Assembly: GCA_038748775.1 (NCBI GenBank)
Contig: JBCDIT010000018.1
Location: 5,383-69,382, forward strand
Source of the DNA: DAIQNV01 sp038748775
Lineage (GTDB): Bacteria > Planctomycetota > Phycisphaerae > Phycisphaerales > UBA1924
Direction: 5' to 3'
Length of the DNA stretch: 64,000 nucleotides
In this document: positions 49,440 to 58,320 of the stretch, piece by piece
Layout: every line of letters starts with the position of its first letter
Position numbering within the stretch: the stretch's first letter is position 1
The notes under the pieces: model-generated
Told to the model about the DNA's origin: nothing
Databases searched by the model: none
The model's input: only the letters and a program-made list of their open reading frames with translations
Made by a program: the position numbers and the translations under genes

Positions 49440-49726
49440 CGCCGGATTCGCTCCGGCGCGGCCGTACCAGAGCGAGCGTGCGCCCGAAGGGCGGTACGGA
49501 GCGCGAAGAGCTGCTTTAGAGCAGCCGAAGTGAACTCGTAGCGGGTGACGTAACGAGTCTGAGCGCATCCCGATATCAACGAGCCCGCAGCGCGAGCAAG
49601 GGCCCTCCCGAGCGGAGCGTTCTTCCTGGCCTCAAGGCCCTTCGTTGCTCGTTTGCGCACGAGAAACGAAGGGACCAGAGAAACGAAGGAGGAGGAGATC
49701 CCTTGCTCGCGCTGCGGGCTCGTTGT
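49440..49726. repeat. String of hairpins in a non-coding region
   Basis: At least six inverted repeats follow one another: a 7-bp arm around TTCGC (49440-49458), CCGTACC/GGTACGG with an inner GCCC/GGGC (49462-49499), GCTGCT/AGCAGC (49510-49525), ACTCGT/ACGAGT (49534-49558), CCCTTCGTT/AACGAAGGG with an inner CTCG/CGAG (49638-49673), and an outer 26-bp pair (listed next). Frames across it are low-complexity and look non-coding. It may be a structured RNA or a dispersed repeat element. Confidence 0.6.
49577..49725. repeat. Perfect 26-bp inverted repeat
   Basis: The arms are 49577-49602 (begins CAACGAGCCC) and 49700-49725 (ends GGGCTCGTTG). They match at all 26 positions and enclose 97 bp that contain another strong hairpin. 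Such arms are typical of a MITE or a dispersed palindromic element. Confidence 0.75.
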
Positions 49727-49789
49727 TCGTCGCCTGAGAACAAGCGAACCAGAATCCCAATTGAACGCTACGAAACGAACATCGTTGCT

Positions 49790-50695
49790 CTAGGAAAACA
49801 CCACCGTCCGGCGCCCCTCGACCATCACGCGCCCTTCGAGGTGCAATCTCACCGCCTCGGCCAACACAACCCGCTCGAGGTCCCGTCCCTTGCGGACCAG
49901 ATCGGCGACGGTGTCCCGATGGCTCACCTCGCGAGTCTGCTGGGCGATGATGGGGCCCTCGTCCAAATCATCAGTGACGTAATGCGCCGTCGCCCCGATC
50001 AGCTTCACGCCACGCTCGAACGCGCGGTGGTAAGGCCTGGCCCCGGCGAACGCGGGCAGGAAGCTGTGGTGGATATTGATGATGCGGCTGCCGTGCCCAT
50101 CGGTGTACGCCCCCACCGCCCTCGGGCTGAGCACCCTCATGTAGCGGGCCAGCACGACAAGGTCAGGGGCTTGTCTCGCCAACTCGTCGAGCACCGCCGA
50201 CTCTTGCTCTTCGCGCGAAGCCTGATTATCGCCCTTTAAAGGAACATGGGCGAAAGGCACGCCGAAGCCCTGGGCCAGACCCTCGCCGGTAGTGTGGTTC
50301 GAGATCACCCCGGTCACCTCGCACCGCAACTCCCCGCCCCCGAGCTTGTCCGAGGCACGCCAGAGCAGGTCGGACAGGCAGTGGGTCTGGGGACCCGACA
50401 GGATCGCGACCCGCGTCGGCACCCCCGCCCAACGGAGCGACCACGAAAGCCCGAGCCGATCCTCCAGCCCCCGGATACCCGCCTCGACCGCCTCGCGCCG
50501 GTCATCGGAGGCGGTAAACCCGACCCGCATGAAGAAACGCCTGACATCGGGGTCGGCGTGTTGATCGGCGTCGAAGATGTTCAGGCCCAGGTCGGCCAGC
50601 ACGCCCGACACGGCGGCGACCACCCCGGTGGCGTCCGGGCACTTGACGAGCAGAACGTGTGTCGAGCCAGTGTCTTGGGCGGCGCGGTCGGTCAT
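49790..50695 (-). CDS. purU: Formyltetrahydrofolate deformylase
   Basis: PurU hydrolyses 10-formyl-tetrahydrofolate to formate and tetrahydrofolate, feeding formate to purine synthesis and balancing one-carbon pools. The 301-residue product has an N-terminal ACT-like domain (HVLLVKCPDATGVVAAVSGV) and a formyltransferase-fold domain with IINIHHSFLPAFAGARPYHR and ATAHYVTDDLDEGPII. The ATG at 50695 is followed at once by the ACT domain. A GATGCT hexamer 6 bases upstream supports it over a start about 100 codons earlier. Confidence 0.94.
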   Translation of the reverse strand: MTDRAAQDTGSTHVLLVKCPDATGVVAAVSGVLADLGLNIFDADQHADPDVRRFFMRVGFTASDDRREAVEAGIRGLEDRLGLSWSLRWAGVPTRVAILSGPQTHCLSDLLWRASDKLGGGELRCEVTGVISNHTTGEGLAQGFGVPFAHVPLKGDNQASREEQESAVLDELARQAPDLVVLARYMRVLSPRAVGAYTDGHGSRIINIHHSFLPAFAGARPYHRAFERGVKLIGATAHYVTDDLDEGPIIAQQTREVSHRDTVADLVRKGRDLERVVLAEAVRLHLEGRVMVEGRRTVVFS

Positions 50696-50701
50696 GGGCA
50701 G

Positions 50702-50707
50702 AGCATC
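50702..50707 (-). promoter_or_regulatory. Putative -10 hexamer of purU (leaderless)
   Basis: GATGCT on the minus strand lies 6 bases before the ATG at 50695. The first base is G, so this is a weaker case than the TA-N3-T ones. Confidence 0.3.
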
Positions 50708-50763
50708 GGCTCGCGCTGGCCTGAGATCAAGAGACACGCCCGTCCCGAGCCTGTATCTCTCAA

Positions 50764-51348
50764 AGACCTCCGACGAGTGCCTCCAACGAACCAACATCGC
50801 CCTGTGGCGAAAGGCCGACGAGTTCGAGCCCGGGACCAACTCTGAGGCCTGGTCGACCGCGAGCGCCAAAATCCAGGCCAAGGCCGCCCGGAAGACCGCG
50901 GTCCGCGAGCGTCGACTGCTCAGCGAGGCATCGTTCGACGCCATCGCCGATGCCGCGGATGCAGACCAGAACACCGACCAGCGAACCGAAGCCCCGCTCA
51001 CTCTCGCTTCCGCCTACGTCACCGGCGAACTCGACGACGACGGGTTCGCGCAGCTCGACGCATTTCTCCAAGATCAGACCGCCGCGAGAGCGTTCTGGTC
51101 CTACTGCTCGATGCACGCTGCGCTCGAATGAGAGTTCGGAGAGCCACGCCCGGTTGAGCACACCCGGACCCAGCGGCGCAGGTATAGCTTCGCGCGTCGG
51201 TCCAGCGGTGGTCAGCGCGACGCTCCCGCCCGCCGGCGAAACCGAGGGCATCCCAATGGGCGGCAACCTCGATGAACTGATCCTCTGGCCGCGTGCTCTA
51301 ACCGAAACCGAGCTGCGCGGCCTGTACGAACACGCACGACCGAACTAG
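50764..51348 (+). pseudogene. Decayed sigma factor / FecR / LamG locus
   Basis: Three fragments lie in order. C-L-Q-R-T-N-I-A-L-W-R-K-A-D-E-F-E-P-G-T-N matches region 2 of planctomycete ECF sigma factors. Then S-A-Y-V-T-G-E-L-D-D-D-G-F-A-Q-L-D-A-F-L, in the same frame, matches the N-terminus of FecR-like anti-sigma proteins and stops at 51131. Last, in another frame, GGNLDELILWPRALTETELR is the end of a LamG domain and stops at 51348. Sigma region 4 and most of the partner are missing. It is a deleted sigma/anti-sigma operon. Confidence 0.7.
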
Positions 51349-51482
51349 AGGGCACCGACTCGTTTCGCAGCGCAGTTTCGCGCGTGGGCGAGTTGCGCAT
51401 CTGAGTGTTGTGTTGTAGCTTCAACTCCTGGCCAGTTCGGGCCGGGAAGCCCCTCTCGAGGGGAATCCATGACTTCGCCCGT

Positions 51483-53099
51483 TCACAGGCAACCCGCCAG
51501 GAACGACTCCAGGAACGCGTCCAAATCCGAGAGATCGATCGTCGCGAACGGCCGCGCCAGATCGGCCGTACCCCCCAAGAAGCCATCGACGAACCGATCG
51601 ATATCAAACATGTCGAGCATCCCGAACGGCTCGGCCACGTCCGCGATCCCGCACCCATCGGGCTCGTACAACAAGACAGTGCGCAGATTCTCGATACCAC
51701 CGAAGGTCGCCGCGATGACGATCTCGCCCGAGTTGTTGATGAACGGGCGCCGGCTGTATCCCCCGATCGGTCGCAGGTCAGAGGGACCGCCCAGAACGGT
51801 GCTCACGTCGACCGCATCCCCCACCAACCCCACCAACCGCGAGCCCGAAAGCGGGTCATACGAGAACAACCCAATCACCGACCCGCCGTCGACCGCCGCG
51901 CTCGCGAGGAACGCGACGCGACCCGCTTCCGAGACGTCAAGATCGAAGTCTTCGATCGCCGTGATCGTGCCACCCGGCACACCCGGGGCGGGCCACCCCT
52001 CCGCCGCGATCACCGTCGCACCCCTCGTCGGGTGCAGGGCGTACAAGATGTCAGTCCCAACCCCCGGCGCGTTCCCGACGACCCTGGTGACCAGCGTTCC
52101 GTCGGCGGCCAACTGCGGCCGACCACCGCTCTGAAACACGAGGTCAGGAAACCGCGGAAGGGGCTGCCCAGATTCCAGCTCAATCGAGACCAGCCCGTCG
52201 CTATCGATGCGCAGAAGAGAGTTCACACCCGAGATGTTGACGTAGACCGCGAGGTCGCCCGCATCGTTGATCGCCGGAAGTCCATCGATCGGCCCGAACC
52301 GCACGCCGTCGGGCAAACCGGGGATCGGCCCGCCCTCGCGCCCGATCAGCGAGTACCCCTCGCCGCTCGGACCCGACCGGTAGATCGCCAGGTCGTTCGA
52401 GCTGTTCACCCCTTCACCCGTGAGCGAAGCCAGCGTCACAAACTGCGCCCGGTTGTTCATCGCCGAGTTTGTCAGCTGACTGATCAGCACCCCATCTTCG
52501 AGTCCGGGCGCTTGGGCACGCTCGCGGTACACGTCCGTCACACCCGATGCTTGGGCGAGGCTCAAGAATGACCCCTCGGGATCGGAACAGATGAAGCCAA
52601 CCCGTCCATCGTCAGTCACGCTGCGACCCAACGCCCTCGCCGCCGAGCTGGAGCGCAGCGTCTGCACACCCGAGCACAGGTTCTGGCTCACGAGCAATGA
52701 CGCCCCGACCCCGTCATCGACCACGATCCCCTCGCTGAACGGATCCGCGACGAAGCTCGCCTCATAGACGAGCAGGCCCGAATCCGAGACCTGCGCCCGG
52801 TCCACGGACACGATTATCCAGGGCTGCGCACCCGTCCCCCCCGGGATCAAATCGCCTACTCTCGCCGCCGGAAACGTCCCATCACCCGGGCGGTACCGGT
52901 GCACATGCAAATCATCCGAGAACACCGCGACGCCCTGATCGTTGAACGAGTCAACCAGGATGGAGCCGTACCGCGCCCCCGCCGGATCCCCCAGGACCCG
53001 TGCCCCCTCGAGCCCGAGCACACGCGACTCGAACTGGCCAGACGCCAACCCACACGAATACCCCAGACCGGCACCCATCACCCACAACAGAACTCGCAT
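51483..53099 (-). CDS. Dockerin-tagged exported propeller-like protein
   Basis: The 538-residue product has a signal peptide (MRVLLWVMGAGLGYSCGLASG) and repeated units built on phrases such as DGLPAINDAGDLAVYVNISG, QVSDSGLLVYEASF and DVSEAGRVAFLASA. These match the choice-of-anchor/NosD-like beta repeats often seen in exported proteins. The tag is divergent: L-D-M-F-D-I-D-R-F-V, a shortened spacer, then T-I-D-L-S-D-L-D-A-F-L, ending A-G-C-L. The conserved Gly of the second repeat is Ala. GGAGGA lies before the ATG at 53099. Confidence 0.82.
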   Translation of the reverse strand: MRVLLWVMGAGLGYSCGLASGQFESRVLGLEGARVLGDPAGARYGSILVDSFNDQGVAVFSDDLHVHRYRPGDGTFPAARVGDLIPGGTGAQPWIIVSVDRAQVSDSGLLVYEASFVADPFSEGIVVDDGVGASLLVSQNLCSGVQTLRSSSAARALGRSVTDDGRVGFICSDPEGSFLSLAQASGVTDVYRERAQAPGLEDGVLISQLTNSAMNNRAQFVTLASLTGEGVNSSNDLAIYRSGPSGEGYSLIGREGGPIPGLPDGVRFGPIDGLPAINDAGDLAVYVNISGVNSLLRIDSDGLVSIELESGQPLPRFPDLVFQSGGRPQLAADGTLVTRVVGNAPGVGTDILYALHPTRGATVIAAEGWPAPGVPGGTITAIEDFDLDVSEAGRVAFLASAAVDGGSVIGLFSYDPLSGSRLVGLVGDAVDVSTVLGGPSDLRPIGGYSRRPFINNSGEIVIAATFGGIENLRTVLLYEPDGCGIADVAEPFGMLDMFDIDRFVDGFLGGTADLARPFATIDLSDLDAFLESFLAGCL

Positions 53100-53455
53100 C
53101 CCCACATCCTCCGCGAACCCGTACCCATCAGTTCGCAGGTAAGTCTCGCACGGCAGCGAATGCCCCGCAAGCACTTCCTCACGAAAAGGGCGTAGCACCG
53201 CTGATTCAAAATGAGGTAAGGGCGGGCCGACAGCTCCTGGTGCGGAAGCCGGCGGCCTCGGGGGCAAGCTCGATCGGATCCGGCGGCTCGATCAGGAGAA
53301 GCCCGCCAGGAGGCTCGTGATGAGCGGACCGCCCTACGCCGGGTCGGCCCGTAGCGTTACCACGAGATCGAGGGCGCCGCACGCCGCCGATCGTGGACAA
53401 GTTCTGACAGCCCGGACGCAGAGCACCGAACGCACCGCCCGGCTACGCTCCGCCG
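53100..53455. other. Divergent intergenic region upstream of holA
   Basis: This 356-bp region separates the tagged gene from holA. It contains the short leader of the minus-strand gene and the putative holA -10 at its right end. No other structure or coding frame stood out. Confidence 0.35.
53444..53449 (+). promoter_or_regulatory. Putative -10 hexamer of holA (leaderless)
   Basis: TACGCT lies 6 bases before the ATG at 53456. Confidence 0.45.
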
Positions 53456-54499
53456 ATGGCTCGAAAGGCCCCCGCCTCCAAATCCACCGGCGACATTACC
53501 GCCACCACCACCCTCGCCCTGCTCCTAGGCCAAGACCTAGGCCTCCAGCACGAACGCCTCTCCGAGATCAAGAAGACCCTCGAGGCCGCCCACGGCGATA
53601 TCGAGCCCTTCCGCTTCGACGGAGCGACGGCAACCCCCGCCGAGGTCCTCGACGAGTGCCGCTCGTTCGGCCTCATGTCCGGTCACAAGCTCATCGTTGT
53701 TGACGACGCCGACCGCTTCCTGATCGTGGACCACCGCCCTCCCATCGAGCGCTATTGCGAGGCCCCCTCCGAGGGCGCCACCCTCGTCTTCCGGGCCTCG
53801 GGCCTTAATGCCCCCAAGCTCGTCAAGCTCATCGCCGAAAACCCAGGCGGCGTCATCCGAGAGTGCAACGCCCTCTCCGTACCCCAGGCGGTCACCAAGC
53901 TCGAAGACCTCGCCAAAGCCGAGCAGGTCGGCATCGACCGCGACGCCGCCGAACTGCTCGTCGCCCGTGTCGGGACAGACCTCGGACGCCTCACGATGGA
54001 GATCGCCAAGCTCGCGACCGCCGCGTGCGCGATCGACAGCGCTAAGCCAATCATCACCGCCGAGCTGATCTACGAACTCGCCGGTGAGGGCTTCCACCGC
54101 GAGGACTACTGGATGCGCATCAAGTCGGCCATCGCCGCCGGCGACCCCGAGCTCGCGCTCCACACCACACGCGACATCATCGACAACGCCCCCAGCCAAA
54201 CAGGCGTCGCCCTTGTCATGTCCGCCGCCCAGTTCGCCGTCGGCGTCCACGCCGCGGCCACCGGCGTTTCGGGCTTCCCCCTCAAGAAAGCCCTCGGCCT
54301 CTGGAACGACGACCAAGCCGCCCGCTCGGTCAGCGCCGCCACGCGAAAGCTGGGCGGATACCAGACCCTCGACATGCTCGACGATGCCGTCGACGCCGAC
54401 CGGCGCTGCAAGTCCGGCCTGGGCAACGCCGATCGAACCATCGAACGCGTCGCGCTCCGCATGGCCGCCGGGCTGGCAACCACCCCATCCCGTCGATAG
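53456..54499 (+). CDS. holA: DNA polymerase III delta subunit
   Basis: The delta subunit opens the beta clamp as part of the clamp loader. The 347-residue product follows the three-domain HolA plan: an AAA-like domain (FLxGxD-like LLLGQDLGLQ, then LMSGHKLIVVDDADRFLI), a helical lid (ATKLEDLAKAEQV-like region) and the C-terminal collar (YWMRIKSAIAAGDPELALHT). Walker motifs are degenerate, as usual for delta. The family's sequence conservation is low, so the call rests on domain order and size. The start follows TACGCT by 6 bases. Confidence 0.85.
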   Translation: MARKAPASKSTGDITATTTLALLLGQDLGLQHERLSEIKKTLEAAHGDIEPFRFDGATATPAEVLDECRSFGLMSGHKLIVVDDADRFLIVDHRPPIERYCEAPSEGATLVFRASGLNAPKLVKLIAENPGGVIRECNALSVPQAVTKLEDLAKAEQVGIDRDAAELLVARVGTDLGRLTMEIAKLATAACAIDSAKPIITAELIYELAGEGFHREDYWMRIKSAIAAGDPELALHTTRDIIDNAPSQTGVALVMSAAQFAVGVHAAATGVSGFPLKKALGLWNDDQAARSVSAATRKLGGYQTLDMLDDAVDADRRCKSGLGNADRTIERVALRMAAGLATTPSRR

Positions 54500-54900
54500 G
54501 GCGAAATCAAACTCCCCATCCGTAGCGTCAAGTTGTCGGCGTGATCAGGTCTGCCCAAATCGCTTCCAACGATCCCGATCACCCGATCTTGAACGCGTCG
54601 GCGCGATCCAGGGCGTGACGAAACAACATGTTGTCGCGGCACCGACCTGTCGTTCATAACCAGTTCCTTCGACGCTTGCCCAGTTTCCGCCAATCCGTTC
54701 TCCAAGGCAATGGGGGCCACAGAGCGAGGCTTCCGGAGTGAAGAAATGCTGTGCCTTCCGACCAAGTGCTCCATCAATCGACCGAAAACCACCCATTCCA
54801 AACCCCCAGCTTCACCACCCAGAACATCCCGCTTGGCTCTCGATCCACCCTCTGGTACGCTCCGAATTCACACCTTCTCCAGGGGATAGAGGAGTCTCAC
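54500..54900. other. Intergenic region upstream of the metallopeptidase gene
   Basis: This 401-bp region contains a spaced promoter (listed separately) about 40 bp before the ribosome site. No coding frame is convincing. It separates holA from the exported-protein block. Confidence 0.4.
54833..54861 (+). promoter_or_regulatory. Promoter of the metallopeptidase gene
   Basis: TTGGCT and TACGCT are exactly 17 bases apart, 40 bp before the ATG at 54901, so a leader with its own ribosome site would be made. The same spacing recurs at 57250 and 58252. Confidence 0.55.
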
Positions 54901-57048
54901 ATGCCGCGCCGTTCCAACGCTGCGTTCGCCGCAACGCTGTCCATCGCTTTCACCGCCGGTCTCGCCCAAGCGAACCCAACGTTCAGCCGCGACATCAACG
55001 CCAACGCCGACGCCACCTTCGATACCGCTCAGTTCGGTGAAGGCGGACAGATCGTCCGGCCCGCCAAATACCGCGCCGTCACCTTCAACACCAACGAACT
55101 CCGCGCTCACCTCAGCGCCGCGCCGACCGCCGCCCAGGCCCGCCTCGGGGTCGACAAGCCCACCGTCGCCCTCCCGATGCCCGATGGTTCGATGGCGACC
55201 TTCGAAGTCACCGACGCCCCGGTCATGGCCCCCGCCCTCGCACAACGCTTCCCCGAGATCCGCACCTACATCGCCACCAACGCCGATGATCCGACCATCA
55301 CCGCCCGCCTCTCGATCACTCCCCACGGCGTCCGCGCCCAGGTTCGCCAAACCGCCACCGCGTCGTCCAAGGGCACCTGGTACATCGACCCGCTCGTCAT
55401 CGGCAACGACGAAGCCCACGCCAGCTACTGGCGCAATGACCTCACCGACGCCCCGCCCTTCAGTTGCGGAGTCACCGACGAAGACGTCGCCGACCTCAAG
55501 GTCGACATCGACCCGACAGCCGCCACCGAAAGCGACGTCGTCCTCCGCACCTACCGCCTCGCCGTCACCACCACCAACGAATACTCCGCGTTCTTCGGGG
55601 GCACCGTCGCGGGCGCCCTGGCCGGAATCGTTGAGGCCGTGAACCGCATCACCGGGATTTACGAGAGCGACCTGGGCGTTCGCTTCGAGCTCGTGCCCAA
55701 CAACGACCTGCTCGTCTTCACCACCAACGACCCATTCTCATCCGTCTCGCTCTCCGCCGTCGACAACTTTATCGATCAGACCATCGGCTCAAGCAACTAC
55801 GACGTCGGCCACCTCGTCGACACCGGCGGAGGCGGCTTCGCCAGCCTCGGCGTCGTCTGCAGTTCGAGCAAAGGTCGCGGCTACACCGGGCTCACCCCCC
55901 CCACCGGCGACCCCTTTTACGTCGATTACTTCGCCCACGAACTCGGACACCAGTTCGCCGGCACCCACACCTTCAACGGCGTCAACGGTGCATGCACCGG
56001 GGGCAACCGCACCGGCTCGACCGCCTGGGAACCCGGCTCCGCGACCACCATCATGGGCTACGCCGGCATCTGCGGCGCCGACAACACGCAGGGCAACTCA
56101 GACCCCGTCTTCCACGGCGGCAGCATCCTCCAGATGCGTTCGTTCATCCTGAACAACACCTGCCCGGTCATCACCAGCCCGGGCAACGCCACCCCTTCGG
56201 TCGAAGCGGGGCCAAGCCTCGTCCTCCCGACCCAAACGCCCTTCGCCCTCACCGCCACCGCGAGCGACGACGGCCCGACCGACGCGCTCACCTACGCCTG
56301 GGAACAGTTCGACCTCGGTCCCGCCCGCTCGCTGGCCGCGTCGGACAACGGGCAGAGCCCCCTCTTCCGCTCGTTCGACGTGAACACGAGCCCGACGCGC
56401 TACTTCCCAGAACTCTTCCGCGTCGTGAACAACGCCCCCACCAACAACGAGAAGCTCCCGACCGTGAACCGCAACGCCGAATTCGGCGTCACAGTCCGCG
56501 ATAACTTCCCGGGCGGGGGCGCAACCGCCTTCGACGACGTCAACATTCAGTTCACCACGAACGCTGGCCCCTTCACCGTTACCCAGCCAAACGGAGGCGC
56601 CAACTTCACCGACACCATCAACGTCAGTTGGAACCGAGCCGGCACCCAGAACAGCCCGGTCAACGAATCCAACGTCAAGGTCCTGCTCTCAACCGACGGC
56701 GGCCAGACCTTCCCGATCACGCTGACCGAGTCGACCCCCAACGACGGCAACGCCACCGTCGATGTCCCCCCGGGCATCGACACGAACGACGCCCGCGTCA
56801 TGGTCATGGGCGTCACCAACCCGTTCTTCAACGTCAACCCAGGCGACTTCACCGTCGTCAGCGCCTCCGGCTGCAACCTCGCCGACATCTCCGTGCCCTT
56901 CGGCTTCCTCGACCTCAGCGACACCGACGCCTTCATCGCCGGCTACCTCGCCAGCGACACCATCGCCGACATCGCCGCCCCCTTCGGCTTCCTCGACCTT
57001 AGCGACGTCGACGCATTTATCGCCGCATTCACCGCCGGGTGTCCGTGA
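54901..57048 (+). CDS. Reprolysin-like metallopeptidase with dockerin tag
   Basis: The 715-residue product has a signal peptide (A-A-T-L-S-I-A-F-T-A-G-L-A-Q-A) and a propeptide-like region. A zinc peptidase domain has HELGHQFAGTH with ligands His346, His350 and His356 and catalytic Glu347, and a downstream IMGYAGICG Met-turn. Later parts look like Ig/fibronectin repeats. The tag has two repeats (L-D-L-S-D-T-D-A-F-I; L-D-L-S-D-V-D-A-F-I) and ends A-G-C-P. It is secreted and probably degrades proteins outside the cell or at its surface. GAGGAG lies before the ATG. Confidence 0.92.
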   Translation: MPRRSNAAFAATLSIAFTAGLAQANPTFSRDINANADATFDTAQFGEGGQIVRPAKYRAVTFNTNELRAHLSAAPTAAQARLGVDKPTVALPMPDGSMATFEVTDAPVMAPALAQRFPEIRTYIATNADDPTITARLSITPHGVRAQVRQTATASSKGTWYIDPLVIGNDEAHASYWRNDLTDAPPFSCGVTDEDVADLKVDIDPTAATESDVVLRTYRLAVTTTNEYSAFFGGTVAGALAGIVEAVNRITGIYESDLGVRFELVPNNDLLVFTTNDPFSSVSLSAVDNFIDQTIGSSNYDVGHLVDTGGGGFASLGVVCSSSKGRGYTGLTPPTGDPFYVDYFAHELGHQFAGTHTFNGVNGACTGGNRTGSTAWEPGSATTIMGYAGICGADNTQGNSDPVFHGGSILQMRSFILNNTCPVITSPGNATPSVEAGPSLVLPTQTPFALTATASDDGPTDALTYAWEQFDLGPARSLAASDNGQSPLFRSFDVNTSPTRYFPELFRVVNNAPTNNEKLPTVNRNAEFGVTVRDNFPGGGATAFDDVNIQFTTNAGPFTVTQPNGGANFTDTINVSWNRAGTQNSPVNESNVKVLLSTDGGQTFPITLTESTPNDGNATVDVPPGIDTNDARVMVMGVTNPFFNVNPGDFTVVSASGCNLADISVPFGFLDLSDTDAFIAGYLASDTIADIAAPFGFLDLSDVDAFIAAFTAGCP

Positions 57049-57249
57049 AGGGACACGTCGGCACTCCCGCTCTAAGCTCCACGGTTCTCGTCCGGTAACG
57101 AGTTGGACCATGGTTCATCGATCGTTATCAAGGGGCTTGCTTTTCAGGTCTCGGTTGCTCCCCATGTAGACGGGTCTCAACACGTTGGTACACGACTGAA
57201 TGACACTCCGCATAGACCATGGAAAGTCTTGAATCCGTCGTAGTCTGTG

Positions 57250-57278
57250 TTGACCGCTTTATACACTTCGGCTACGTT
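57250..57278 (+). promoter_or_regulatory. Promoter of the 57324 gene
   Basis: TTGACC, a 17-base spacer and TACGTT match the sigma-70 pattern well; the site ends 45 bp before the start codon. Confidence 0.6.
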
Positions 57279-57323
57279 CTTTAATCTCGCCGAACCCAAT
57301 CTCTGCTAGAACGGAGAGTAGAC

Positions 57324-58142
57324 ATGCGATCATCGTTCCTGCTCGCGGCCACTATCTGTACCGCTACACAAGCATCCCAGCCCGTGACGTTCACCGTTGA
57401 CCCATCGCGGTCGTTCTACCAACCGACGGTGACACTGACGGTCGGGAACTTCTCCGCGTCGAACCAATCAGGGGTAGAAGTCAGTGGCTTTATCGAGGCC
57501 GTCGTCACTGATCCGACCCAACCCACACAAATCCGATGGGATGACCATGCGTTGTCGACCGACGACGACCTCAACGTCGATGTTGTTTTTAACCCAGGCG
57601 CCGGCAGCGGGAGCGTTGGCTTTTCTACGGTGATGGCGGCGTACGGAAGTGTGGTCAACGCCGGCCCGGTCGACGTGAACGGCGGAGTATTTGCGTTCCC
57701 GAGCCTCAACACCGACGTCTCCGGTGATATTACATATAGCTATAACGTGCTCTTTACGGGCAGCGGGAACGGAACAACCGATCTCGATCAAGACGGCCAA
57801 ACCGCCTCGGCCGTAACCGGGACACTTGTGCACGATGCGGGGCTCCTCACGCTGACGACCCTAATCCCTGTGCGAATCAGTCTGCCTGAAGTCGACGGCT
57901 CCCTCTCGATTGACCTCGGTGGCAATCTGTCACTCGTCGCCACAGCAACGCTCGATGACCCGGCGTGCAGCGTCGCCGACCTCGCGCCCCCCTTCGGCAT
58001 CACCGACCTCGACGACGTTGACGCCTTCATACCCCTCTTCCTCGCCGCCGACCCCGCAGCCGACATCGCCTTGCCGACCGGCATCATCGACCTCGCCGAC
58101 ATCGATGCCTTCATCGCCGCCTTTATCGCCGGCTGCCCGTAG
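57324..58142 (+). CDS. Dockerin-tagged exported protein
   Basis: The 272-residue product has a signal peptide (MRSSFLLAATICTATQAS), then a beta-rich body (PTVTLTVGNFSASNQSGVEV; GSGSVGFSTVMAAYGSVVNA) and the two-repeat tag from C-S-V-A-D-L. Repeat one is G-I-T-D-L-D-D-V-D-A-F-I and repeat two I-I-D-L-A-D-I-D-A-F-I; it ends A-G-C-P. GGAGAG lies before the ATG. A hairpin terminator follows the stop. The function is unknown. Confidence 0.82.
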   Translation: MRSSFLLAATICTATQASQPVTFTVDPSRSFYQPTVTLTVGNFSASNQSGVEVSGFIEAVVTDPTQPTQIRWDDHALSTDDDLNVDVVFNPGAGSGSVGFSTVMAAYGSVVNAGPVDVNGGVFAFPSLNTDVSGDITYSYNVLFTGSGNGTTDLDQDGQTASAVTGTLVHDAGLLTLTTLIPVRISLPEVDGSLSIDLGGNLSLVATATLDDPACSVADLAPPFGITDLDDVDAFIPLFLAADPAADIALPTGIIDLADIDAFIAAFIAGCP

Positions 58143-58170
58143 ACCCAACACGACAACCCAATCCACCGAC

Positions 58171-58194
58171 GAGCGGGCCCGAACGGGCCCGCTC
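58171..58194 (+). terminator. Terminator of the 57324 gene
   Basis: GAGCGGGCCCG pairs with CGGGCCCGCTC (11 bp, very short loop), followed by ATTTCATTT. Confidence 0.75.
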
Positions 58195-58251
58195 ATTTCA
58201 TTTACACGCGTCGATACCACGCGATCCACACCCAGACCCGCGGATCGCCTA

Positions 58252-58280
58252 TTGGAGACCAGAACCTCCTTTGGTACCCT
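58252..58280 (+). promoter_or_regulatory. Promoter of the 58321 gene
   Basis: TTGGAG, a 17-base spacer and TACCCT repeat the form of the promoter at 54833, and the spacer ends TGG in both. Confidence 0.55.
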
Positions 58281-58320
58281 GGGCAAGCCGCCACCCGGAC
58301 GGCTGTTCAAGGGGACCACC

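Noticed and set aside
49287..49660. Small open frames in the hairpin cluster
   Set aside because: Their Arg/Ala/Gly-rich sequence follows from the repeats themselves; no start signals or homology were recognised.
57324..58142. Cohesin domain as a partner for the dockerin tags
   Set aside because: The beta-rich body raised the idea, but no cohesin-specific pattern was found, and the protein itself carries the tag.
57910..58320. Upstream extension of the propeller/di-haem gene
   Set aside because: The frame is open but overlaps the preceding gene and a terminator; the GTG at 58321 has a ribosome site and a signal sequence.
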